A stretch of DNA of 64,000 nt, from the NCBI GenBank assembly GCA_965178125.1, contig OZ237740.1, forward strand, positions 868,001-932,000, in the 5' to 3' direction. This document shows, piece by piece, positions 22,801-33,071 of this stretch (its first letter is position 1; each line of letters begins with the position of its first letter). The position numbers were made by a program, and so were the translations under genes. The notes beneath the pieces are model-generated. The model searched no databases. It saw only the letters and a program-made list of their open reading frames with translations, and was not told the origin of the DNA. The DNA comes from Bilabrum cf. latius. Its lineage: Eukaryota; Bigyra: Bicosoecida; Bigyra; Bicosoecida.

Positions 22801-25527
22801 GAGGAAATGCAGGTAGACGTGCAGATGAGAGTGGGCGTGCACTCCGGTAACGTGGTGACTGGCATTGTGGGTCGCATGGCTCCTAGGTTCCATGTATTCG
22901 GACTCTCGGTCATCAGGGCAGAACACATGGAGGAGTCTGGTGAGAAGGGCATGGTACACTGCTCCAGAGAGGCAGTGGAGGCGTACCTTGCGTCTGCCTA
23001 CGACTTCCAGCACCGTGAGCTGCCGCGGAAACCCAACCTGAAGAAGCCAGCCGTGGTTCCGACCGCGGCAGAGCGTCACGATCTGGACGAGACGGCGGTG
23101 CGTGCGCCCTTCAAGGTACCAAAGCCGTCTGAGGGCTTTTTCGTGCACGCCAAGGACCTTGCTGACGTGTCGGACTCGGACTCAGCCTCGTAGGCCGGGC
23201 GAGGGCTTGTTGGAGCGGATGGTGCGTTCGTCTCACCGCGGGCGCCAAGCTCTGGCAACGCATCGCCTGCTTCCAACCAACGGAGCCCAGTGCTGGCGTC
23301 CGCACGCTCGGATCCTCTTCAGCCGCAGGAAATCACAGCACGCAGAGCAGAAGAGGCCAGGCCTCTGCTGTCCCCCGTGCACGCGCAGTCACCAGCTCCA
23401 GCGTCTCCCACGACGGCCCCGGAGTCTGTGGCTCCCACTGAGCCGGGCGCTCCGCTACAAGCTGGGGCGGCTCGCAATCGGGCGACTTCCATCGGAGCAA
23501 TGTCAGGCGTCTCGAGTTCGTGGGCAGGCATGCATGCCCGGGCCCGAAGCGACTCCAAGACTCTCAGCGAACTCGCCTCTGGCCACGTTCGGGCCCTGAG
23601 GCGCCAGGGATCCTCGGAAGGGCCGCCATCACAGACTGCTCTCGCGAACCGGTCTCCCGTGGTTGCGCTGGAGGTGCCCCCGGCGCGCAGGCCCATCATT
23701 TCGGATCCCAACAGCGCGTCGACAAGCCCTGCCAGTGCCAGGCCAGGCCGCGCCGTGACATTTTCCAGCAGCGGAGGAGTTGGCGAGGAGGCCCGCATCA
23801 ACTCGAGCGGAGACGTGAACTCGAGTGGCGATCGGGCGCAGAGTGGTACGTCCTCCAGCGAACGCGTCCTGGGACATGTAACGGCTGTTGCGGGGCAGGG
23901 CCGGGATACCCGATCGCTCTAGCCGCCGTTTCTGCTTGGCATCACGTCTCCAGCTGGGTCGCAGACCACCAAGCAGGACAATCCATCGCAGTTGTCGCCG
24001 CTTCCATGGATGGCAGCTCGCAGGTCAGCGACTGCTCCAGCCTCTGGTTTAATGGAGGGAGCATTGGGTGCGTACGGCATGGGAGGTGCCATCCTCGAGA
24101 CCGCAGAGGGCGATACCTCGCAAGATCTCGCCGACGCCTCCATGTCCAACGGTACCGGTGGCATCACCATGGATGCGCTCCATGCCGAGCGTGTTTCGCC
24201 GAGAGATCAGCCGCTAGAGCGAGACAACCATCATCGGGGCGGCGATCGGGCCGGGTCGCTGAGAGACTAGAGCAGGCGGCGACTCAGCTCCAGCGCGCCC
24301 GCTCATCAGGGCCCCGAACCCAGCAAGCTGACGAGCGGTGCCGATGCAAAGGCGAGACCCGCATCGCAGCGGAGACCGGTCAGGCGGTCAGACGAGCCGC
24401 AGTTCCAGTCGCCCCTCTCAGCCCGTGAAAGAGGCGCAACTGCTGGTCGCCAAGGCTCTACTCTTGCGGGACCACTCAAGATCGCAACACCGGCAAGCAC
24501 GCAGCTGGGGTCACCTGCAGCTCGCGGCGTGGTCGCGTGGGGCACGGCAGGCACTTCGTCCGGCACTAGCGGCCGCGAGCAGGCGAGGTCCACAGGCTTG
24601 GCGCGAGACGCAGAAGGGTTGCACTCGGATTCCAGTGGTGCGTCGGGCACCCCTCTCGCATCCTCGAGACCGCGACAGACGGGCATCGTGGAGATGGGAA
24701 TCGCATCGGGATCGACGGCTCAATCCAAGCGCCGGCGCTCTCCCGAGCTGCAGCTTAGCTTCGGGAAAGAAGGCACCATCGGCGCAGCGGGGGGCTTGGC
24801 ATCCGGGTCAGGTGATTTGGACGTGTCAGGGTCCGGGTCTGCATCCGGCGAGGTGCATTCGCTCCCGCCGTTCAGCTCTAGACTGGCGAGAACTACAGGC
24901 ACCTCGGAGGAGGGGTCCCCGAGGGGTGCGCCGCCCACAAGGAAGGCAAACGAGAGGCATGGCGGACTGGATGACGAAGGCGCGCAGGGACCCTCAGTCT
25001 ACAACACGCCAGCTCGTAGGGCTGCAGCTCCCGGCCGTCGCGGCGGACAGGGCCTGGGCACAGGCGGCTCAGACACTGTGTCAGAGCTGTTCGGGTCCCA
25101 GGGCCGCGCCGTGCTGCGCCGAAATCGCAGCGAGATGGACGCCAGAGAGGCAGGCAGCGTCGGCAGGAGCAGCGGCAGCGGGCTGGACGACGAGGCAGTT
25201 GCTCGAGTGCTTCGGCGGGTGAGGAGCGAGGGCGGGTCTGGGCGGAGTCGCACGAGCTCCGGCGGTGCGCAGGCCTCTGGCGCTGGCAGCGATGGCATCC
25301 AGGTGGTCTCAGCGAGCTTGGGCAACACAATCGACGGCCGCGCGTCCGTCAGCGGCTCGGTGGAGGACGAGGGCGGCGGCGACGATCGGCGGGGCAGGGT
25401 CGTTTCCAAGGGGAGTCTGGCCTCCGAGTCGGCGGCGTCGAGCGGCAGCGGCTCCCAGGGCCGCGGAGTGCCCTCGGCGAATGCGCTGGAGCGAGCCCTC
25501 ATGCAGGCATCGAATCCCACCGGTTGA
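13890..25527 (+). CDS. Giant membrane class III nucleotidyl cyclase, 3,827 aa, C2-like half before C1-like half
   Basis: Makes cAMP or cGMP at a membrane. Exons 13890-14169, 14224-14359 and 14460-25527 sum to exactly 3,828 codons ending in TGA; about 20 TAGs lie in frame and no TAA or TGA. Order: about six membrane segments (residues 25-230), a linker helix (ALPRDIARAL), cyclase domain 1 (about 255-390), a disordered region of about 1,100 residues, six more membrane segments (about 1675-1890), a linker helix (LFPEDVIEQL), then cyclase domain 2 (about 1925-2990), then a disordered tail. Domain 1 has lost both metal Asp (N263; A309 in ETIGATYM) but keeps N378 and R382 of DTVNIASRM, so it is C2-like. 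Domain 2 keeps both Asp (D1932 in CDLVGFT; D1976 in TIGDAF) but has I2957 and H2961 in place of Asn and Arg, so it is C1-like. Domain 2 is split by about 900 disordered residues. Base-selecting positions (E in KVETIG, R before VFGD) fit neither a pure AC nor a pure GC. Confidence 0.88.
14388..14412. repeat. (TAGC)n simple repeat inside a cyclase intron
   Basis: Six tandem TAGC units within the second intron (14360-14459) of the cyclase gene. No function inferred. Confidence 0.9.
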
Positions 25528-27549
25528 TCATCATGATGCTGGGTGTGTTGCAAGTGCTAGCGTTTACCAGCACAAAACAGGTGGCCTGATGCGCTGTGCG
25601 CGCAGCCTTTGTAAGATTTCATGTGCGCGACGGAGTCGAATACAAGCGAAATCTAGTTTATCTCCAGAAAAAGCAAGGTCACAACATGTTCGTTTGGTCA
25701 CCCCAAAATCCATTTCGGGAATATGCAGACCAATTTTTAATTCCACGGCATATAGCGTGGTCTACCAGGATATCAATGAGTCCAGGCACGCTCAGTATTC
25801 CAGTGTAGATTGACAGGCACGAATTTGCTAACAGATGGCCTTTGGAGACTTGCCCACTGCGGTTCCTTCTGTGCCGATTGACTCGAACACCAACTCGGCC
25901 AGTTGCTCCTTACGGGATAGGATGATACTTTCACACATCACTCTAACATCTCTGCGCGATACTGCTGTACCAGACGCTGCAGCACGCTGAATGCATGGGG
26001 GGCTGCGCGCCTAAAATCGAGTAATCGACGACGTCGAACACACTTGCTCAATAGAGTCAGACACTGCTGACAAACTCATAAAGTCAGGAAGCGAGACAAA
26101 AGTAGTTTCGAGCGCTGCCACGCAAATTGTGCAAGTCTCGTCAATGCCTTGATTTGGCGGACCAAGGGCCGGCTCTATGCTTCCTGAATGCTCAACATCG
26201 CATGGTGACAGCCCTACGAGTGCCCATGAGCATTTCAGTATTAACATAAAATGTAATGAAGTCAGAATATTGCGAAATATCATTTGGTAGTCGCATAGTT
26301 TATTGGAAATCCCGGAGCCCGGCGCGAGGCAATGTTACGCGTAGTTTTGAGCAGCACATTTTTGTATATTTTCGCGTGTGTCCCGACCAGCAATTGCCGA
26401 AGCGTATACAAGGAGTTTTCATTTGTATCTTAACGCTGAAATTACAGTGGGTTTATTGATATCTCCGATATTTGAGCGGTACATCGTCAGGGACCACTTG
26501 TACTAGAGAGCTCCAGCCTGCTCGAGAATACGAGCGCAGGAATCGCAACGAGGATACATCCTACAAAGGTAGTACTGGTTACAGTGACACAGGGTGAGAT
26601 CAACTGGCCACAGATTGGCGTTAGCATCTTCATGGAGCATGTCTTGCTGAAGTGGAGCGCGGTCCTGCTGAAGTGGAGCATCCCATCAGCACGCCGTCAG
26701 CGCTACGCTTCCCAGCATCGACTTGTGGCAGTTCGAGGTATACCTGTGGCTTGGTACAGGAAAAGTCAGTACAATTTATAGTATTTCTGGGACAATATGG
26801 CAGTGAACGAATCCGCTACACATCCTCGCGGCGATTTTGCGTGTCGGTCGCCTGCGATGGTCGCACGCGAACTGGGTGCTCGTCCATCATTTCAACCACC
26901 TCTGGGGATCTGTTTAACTGCTAGTCTTCCGCAGGTAGGTTTAAAGCATAGCATAGTCTATATCATGTCGCTATCTGATGTAAACGGGTTCGGAAAGAGG
27001 TGAGGTTTTGAAGAATTTGCAACGGCAACTGTTCGAGCATGCCGTGGCAACGCCTTCGACACCCAAGCACTAAGAGGCCACCAGATTGAAGTGGATAGGG
27101 TCAAAGTATTGCATAGATGTCTAGTTCATAGTGACGAAGGCTGCATACCCTGTGATTCATGTGGCTTTGTCAGAACTGTCCACCACGTCACAAATTGCCT
27201 TTCAACAGTGTCAAATTCTTGACGGAGCCTAGCTTGCACAATGACTTTGCACCGCAGAGTACGGCCTCTTGAAAGTATGAAGTCGGATGGAGGGGTTGCT
27301 AGAGTGGCCGAAGGACCATCTTAGAAGCAGCGACGCGTTGCCGGCTCACAAGCATCCCGAGCAGAAAGTGCCTCTCTTCACGGCTCAGGCCAAGCAGTTG
27401 AGTTGCTGAGAAAGGGTCCGGTATTTGAGTCACAAGTATAGGCTTCGAATGAGCCGTCCAGGCTAGTTGAGTAGTCGAGACTTGGACCACCCTCGGTCGG
27501 TCCGACCTCGAGCCAATCCAGCGTCCACGCGCAGCATGCCAGCAAAGCA
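25528..27549. other. Gene-free interval, 2 kb
   Basis: Lower GC than the flanking genes; short open frames on both strands lack gene-like composition. It should contain the cyclase 3' UTR and the promoter of the next plus-strand gene. No RNA gene or mobile element recognised. Confidence 0.5.
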
Positions 27550-30414
27550 ATGACGACAAATGGGCCCCCGTTCCCAGCATCTCTGCCACTGAGTCATAAC
27601 GCCACAGCGTGGGGCCAGGGGCTGGTCCGCATGCCAGCAGGCGCACATCAGGCCGCGACAGAATCATCGAGGCGTGCGAGCACCCACGCAGACGCAACGC
27701 CCGCAGCCGGAATGCAGCGCTCTCGGCGAAGCAGCAGCGTCGACGGCTCAACCCCGTCGGCCCAGGATGAATCTGCCAGTGCCACCGGGGGGAGGGCGGG
27801 CAGGCGGCCAAGACGCCGCGCCGCCGCGCAAGCGCGCGCGCGAACTGCCGGTATGCAGGGCGGTGCCGGCGGCCCGGAGGACGGCCTTGCCGCCAACCGC
27901 GGGGGCGCGGGGGAGCCCCAGCAGGTCAAGGGCAAGATGAGGCCGTTCGAGAGGGAGCGCGTGGAGCAGTTCGTGCGTCAGATCAAGGAGAGGGAGATCA
28001 AAGTGGCCAAGGGGGATCTCGCTCGGTCCCTGCAGGTGGCAATCAACCCTGCCAGGCCTCGGGAGTTCTACGAAAAGCTCATCAGCAGACGGAAGCTGAA
28101 CCAAAACTTGGGCCCGTACCTCATGCCGAGGGTGCCAAGGCGCATCAAAAAAGCCGTCATCGAGTTGGCCATGGCACGGGGAGAGAGGGAGTTGGCAATG
28201 AAGTCTGCAAGTGCCTCTGCGGGTGCGGTCGTGCAGCCCACTGACCACGTCAGAACCGCTCTGGCTCAGGCCTCTACATCCAGACCGGCAACCGCGTTTG
28301 CCATCGCCCAAGGAGGAGGGTTCAGGGGCAGCAGCCAGCAGGGAGCAGGTGCAGGAGCAGGTGCAGGAGCAGGTGCAGGTGCAGGTGCAGGTGCAGGTGC
28401 AGGTAAGTCCGGCGGCAGTATGAATCCAATGTTTGTCGGGATCGGAAAGCCGTCGCTGCCCCCATCAAGCGGTTACTTTCAGGCCTCACACGCTGGCCAC
28501 GGCTCGACTTCGGCCTCTACGGCTGCAGCGGACTCGGAGTACAAGCAGCAGGCGCAGTCGATCGTTGCGGCAGCGCTCGCGGCTGAGACTTCTTCCGTGG
28601 GATCGAGCGGCAGCGTCGACATGTACCACCAGTACCACCACAGTCACCATCACCACCAACATAGCGGTGCACATCATGGGCACGGACACGGATACGTGCA
28701 CGGGCACGGGCAGTCTCTCGCGAGAGGCCCCCCCACCTACGGTCTGCAGGCAGGCATGGGGCAGGGGTTGTCAAGCGGGGGGGCTCCCAGGGTGCCGAGC
28801 AGGGCAGGCTCGATCGGCAGCCTGTCGGACACGGGCACGCTATCAGGCAGCAGCGGGAAGGAGCAGGCGGCTTCCTTTGTGGCCGGGTATCAGGGCGTGG
28901 GCGTGGGCACGGGAGCAGCGAACGGCTCACTGTTGGCCCCAGGGCTGACTGAAAGCCAGGGCAGCGCTGACGCCCTAGCCAGGTATTCCGCCCTGAGCGG
29001 TTTCGGGCCCGTATCTGGTCGGATGGGCGGCACTGTGGGCATGGGCGGTCCCAATGGCGCGGTGTGGTCCAACGCTTCGAATGCTCTGCACCACGCGATA
29101 ATGAGACAGGGCGGACTGCAGCCTGCCACTGCCTCCATGGTGCCTTCCACTGGCCTCGGCAGCCAGTTTGCTCCTGCGGCTTCCTCTCAGGGGCAGACGC
29201 AAGGCTTTCCGAGCTACGGCCAGCCCAGCCAGGTGGCCCAGCGGATGGGCGTCGTGTCGTCAGCCTTCTCCCAGATGATGCGGCCTTAGCACGCCTCGCG
29301 CTCCTCGTCCTCCTCCTCGATGGCGTCCTAGGCTGCAGGGGGTGCGGGTACTAGCCAGCCTGGCCATCCGATGGCTCCTGGCCCGTGGTAGCAAGCTACT
29401 TCAAGTGGTATCACCCAGAGTAGTTACAGCTAGACGTAGTCATCCTCGGGCCATCCTCCTTCCCTGCCGTCTTCGTCTCAGTTCGGTCAAGGGCCTTCCG
29501 GCGGAGGGATGCGTTCGCAGCTTGCGGGGTAGTCGGGCGGATCGTCTGCCTCGGCAAGCCAGCAGCAGCACCAGTACATGCTCCAGCAGCAGCAGCAGCA
29601 GCAGCTCCAGCAGCAGCGGTACCAGCACTCGTATGCCCCTCTTCAGGGAGTCAGACCGGCCAGCATGGGCATGGGCATGGGCACGACCGCAGGCATACAG
29701 TTTCTATCTAGCCCGGCACGACACGGCCCGGTCGACCTGCGGGAACTGGGGGCGATGAGTGTGACGAGCACGGGCAGTCGCGGCAGCTGGGGCGGGATCC
29801 ACATCGGGGGGCACTCCGGCTCGAGCGCGAGCAGATAGGGTGCGAGGCGAGGCAATGCCGGTCGACATGGCGTGGGTCGCGCTGGGGAGGGGTCCTCCCC
29901 TGGGAAAGGGGGTGCTGCCAGCGGCCTGGCAGGGCATTCGAGGGGTGACGCTTAGTCGGGTGGGGGAGGAGACATGCGCATGGACAGCCACGAACCTTTG
30001 CTTGGTGCCGTCCAAAGTGGGCAGTCGGCATCGTCGGGGTTACCCAGGATTGGAGACGACGTAGAGGACCCGTTCAAGATCGGCCCCGGGACCGGTCGCG
30101 GTGGTGGTGCTCACGACCAACCTAGCAGGGGCGTGGATGTGGATGTGGATGTGGATGGCATGCACGCCCCCTCGCCTCTAGTAGGCCTGCACCCGATCCG
30201 AGGGACCCATGCTTCCATGTTGGCACCGAGGGAGGGACCCGTGGGAGGGCTGGGGTCCAACTTCCTGCGTGCCAGTGCCAGCGAGCTCATGTCTGTGGCT
30301 GGAAGCAGGAGCGACGGCATCGGAGCTGGGAGCGCGGATGGGGCGTCGGACCGGGAGGTGGAAGGGGGCTCCTCCTCACAGAGCGAGCCGGATGACACTT
30401 CGACTCCTGAATGA
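27550..30414 (+). CDS. Large disordered protein with one conserved-looking basic domain and a His-rich stretch, 954 aa
   Basis: Single exon, ATG 27550, TGA 30412, eight in-frame TAGs (first at 29287, others in the Gln/Ser/Gly-rich C-terminal third). Residues about 130-220 form the only folded-looking part: a basic helical block containing RERVEQFVRQIKE, REFYEKLISRRKLNQ and RRIKKAVIEL. I do not recognise it. The rest is low complexity: a GAGAGA run from a 6-bp minisatellite, a His-rich patch (HHSHHHHQHSG, then HGHGHG repeats) that could bind metal, a poly-Gln stretch (QQQQQQQLQQQR) and Gly/Met repeats. The composition is like that of transcriptional regulators or RNA-binding condensate proteins, but nothing shows this directly. 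Confidence 0.7.
28343..28404 (+). repeat. 6-bp minisatellite (GTGCAG/GAGCAG)n
   Basis: About ten units encoding alternating Gly-Ala within the preceding gene. Likely length-variable by slippage. Confidence 0.85.
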
Positions 30415-30741
30415 ATTGAGACGAGCTTTGCGGCCTCGGAATTCACCGAGCTGATCGAACCTTCGATATCTGGTTCGTTGTCCCAATGCAGTCATCAGAA
30501 TTGCTCTTTATCTGGACAACTGTCATCAACAGAATGGGACAGGGCCCGTCAAAGCCTAGATCAAAGGATGTAGATCTGTTGCCTCCAATGATAGAGCCCG
30601 ATCCACTTCCGCTGGACCTGTGAGATGCGAGCATAGCTGCAGTCCCAGTGGTGCAATATTTGTGGAGGCGCATTACAGGTGTTTAGAATTTCCTCCTTTG
30701 TTTACCAACGATGCAGCGCTTCTAGCTCGCCCTTTAATCAC
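30415..30741. other. Intergenic spacer
   Basis: 327 nt between two plus-strand genes. No gene seen; presumably 3' UTR plus promoter of the beta-barrel candidate. Confidence 0.45.
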
Positions 30742-32538
30742 ATGTTTGGGCAAGCTCAGCAGCAAAAGCTCTTTCTGGCGAACTACCCGCCCCCTGGCCT
30801 TTCGATGTAGCTTGCCTTGAAGCCCGATCCACGCGGTAGCACGACCGTGAGCAGCTCTGGGGTGGTAGATCGTCGTATTGCAGACCATTGCGAGGTAGTG
30901 GTTGCCCAAAGGCACAAGTTCGGACGCAGTGGCGCAGAGCTAGCGACAGACGGGCACGTAGGGTTGCACGCGATCGGCTTCTATCCCGCTTCTAGAATTG
31001 GAGGCTACGCCAGCGTGCCCGTGCTTCGTATGCTGTCGCGTACACAGGGAGCCCCCTTCTCCCTGCCGCCACCTGTGCTGCCGGGCAATCCCAACTGGCC
31101 GCGCGGAGCACCGAAGGATGGCGAAGAGGCGACACCCCCGCCCCGAGCATCCGACTCTGTGGGCTTCGTGGGATTCCCCACTCTTGGCACGGCTACTCCA
31201 GGACTGAGAGCCGCCATGGCAAACGCTCCGTCGGTGCCAGACACCAGCCCGACCCTGCGGGGCTACCAGCACATGCAGAAGCGGCTGGAGCTCGGTGCCT
31301 TCTGGGCGTCCGGCAGTGCAGTGCAGGTGGGGCCCCTCGGCCTTGGTCGGCTGGCAGCGGGCGCGCACGTGTCGCCCGAGGCGCCCCTTCCGACGAAGGC
31401 TTGGGTCACGGGGCAGGTGGGTCCCCAGGGCAGTGTCCGATGGGGCCTGCAGGCCAGTGCCAACTTGGGCCTCTTGGCCGAGGGCATGCGGGCCAGCGGA
31501 GGCATCAAGAACATGTTGAACCGACCAACTACCGGGGCGCACGTGCCGGCCCCGCGGGCTGATTCCATTGGATCCGGGGCCGAGAGTACCCCCGGTGGCA
31601 ATGATGAGGACGAAGATCCCCCCACACCCGCGGTTGCAACAGCATCGGCCCCCCCTCCCCAGGGCAGCGCGCTGGACATGGACAAAGAGGCGGGCACAGT
31701 CCGGCTAGGAGCGACCGGTATCGGGAGCATTTTCACCTTTGGGCTGGGCGCCCCCACGGAGGTGCCCAAGGTGCTGCGGCCACCCATGTCCAACGCTGCC
31801 CGGCCTCCCATGAGCTGGGAGCAGAGCTCTGGGATTGACGTGGATGCTGCGGTGAGCGTGAGGGGCCACGCCCCCGACTACGAGGTGGGCGCCGTGTTCT
31901 CTGGCCGCAACAGGTCGCTCACCGTGGGATACACGCAGTCGCACACCATCCGGCGCAAGGTGTACAACCCCTTGGAACCGGGCCATGTCAAGGGCATCTA
32001 CAGCTACGCAGACATGGGACTTTCGTACACACAGCCGATCGACGTGGGCGTGGGCGGGCGCACCCCGGAGCTGCGGGTGGGCGGTTCCTTCCAGCTGAAC
32101 CGTGGTGTGCTATTCAAGGCCAAAGTGGGCACTCATGACTCGGGTGTGGCCGCCGTGCTCTGCCACAGGGGAGACCCCTCCGTATCAGTGGGGGCCTCTG
32201 TTAGGCTCAGGTCGGAGGACCTGCTCCCGCGGGTGGGTCTATCGCTGACGGTGGACAGCACGCCGCGCATCCAGTTCCGCAAGGCGGTGCGAGGAAGGCA
32301 GACGATGGCCACGGGACCAACGCGGCAATACGTCGCGTCCCCAGAGGTGGGCGCCGACAGGGAACAGAGGCTCCGTCGGAGGGACGCAGCCTTCCGCGAG
32401 TACGAGGGGCCCGTAGATCCGGATGCTGTGGGTTTGGCGCCTGCGGATGGAGGATTTGGGGGCCTGTTCGAGCCGGCTGGTAATGAGGTGCCAGCGAGAT
32501 CGCGGCCGAGGGGCCGCGGTGATGGGGAGGCTCACTGA
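30742..32538 (+). CDS. Candidate organellar outer-membrane beta-barrel protein, 598 aa
   Basis: Family not firmly recognised. The ATG at 30742 (MFGQAQQQKLF) was chosen because the frame is open from there if the TAG at 30808 is Gln; TGA at 32536. Much of the protein consists of short alternating polar/hydrophobic segments ending in Gly, as in the 19-strand VDAC/Tom40 barrels: for example LELGAFWASGSAVQVG, VTGQVGPQGSVRWGLQAS and VDAAVSVRG. The last part (QLNRGVLFKAKVG, then GVAAVL and VSVGASVRL) resembles the closing strands of such porins. Two disordered insertions (residues about 110-170 and 265-320) break the barrel part. There is no signal peptide, as expected for porins inserted from the cytosol. 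Tom40-like, VDAC-like or plant OM47/TGD4-like are options. Confidence 0.5.
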
Positions 32539-33071
32539 TGCGCTCGTTTTTTGGTTCGAGTGGCGAGAGGTGACTTGCGCAGGATCGATAATTCAGCTTC
32601 TCGCGGAACATGCGGCGCCGCGCGCTGGGGTGGCAAAAACCACATTTCGATTCATTTTTCTCACTCTTGCTCTCAATTACACCCGATCTAGGAGGATAAT
32701 CCCATTACAATGGATCAAAACCACTCTGATGCGAATACATAGCGCGCTAGCGAGTCGTAGGAGTCAGAATCATGATGTAGGGATGCGGAAATCGAGCAAC
32801 TTTTCGAGGTGCCACTGTTGGATACCTGTGTTTACATCTAATCTTATTCTTGCAGACAGGAAGAGATTGAGAACACCCCACAGTCATGTAAGGGGATAAG
32901 GAGCCATGGGATAGAAGCCTGATGCTTTCTATGTGTGGTTGAAGATGCTCCTGGCTTGCATGTCCATCTACGCTTACGTTGTTTGTGCAAGGTTCGCTAG
33001 GATCAAGTGCACATTTAGCGGCTTTCTTTCAAATTCATACAGTCGCAGATGCCGAGAACAGGTCTTAGTAG
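32539..33071. other. Intergenic spacer, no gene seen
   Basis: 533 nt between plus-strand genes, of lower GC. No convincing open frame. Likely a 3' UTR and the promoter of the kinase-like gene. Confidence 0.45.

Noticed and set aside
23520-25222. Two long alternative-frame ORFs inside the cyclase gene
   Set aside because: Ser/Arg/Gly-rich GC-biased sequence stays open in several frames; they have no motifs and lie within the continuous cyclase frame.
13890-25527. A cluster of many small same-strand genes or a decayed pseudogene
   Set aside because: All fragments are in one frame, all breaks are TAG, and catalytic motifs are spread over the fragments. A pseudogene would also show TAA, TGA and frameshifts.
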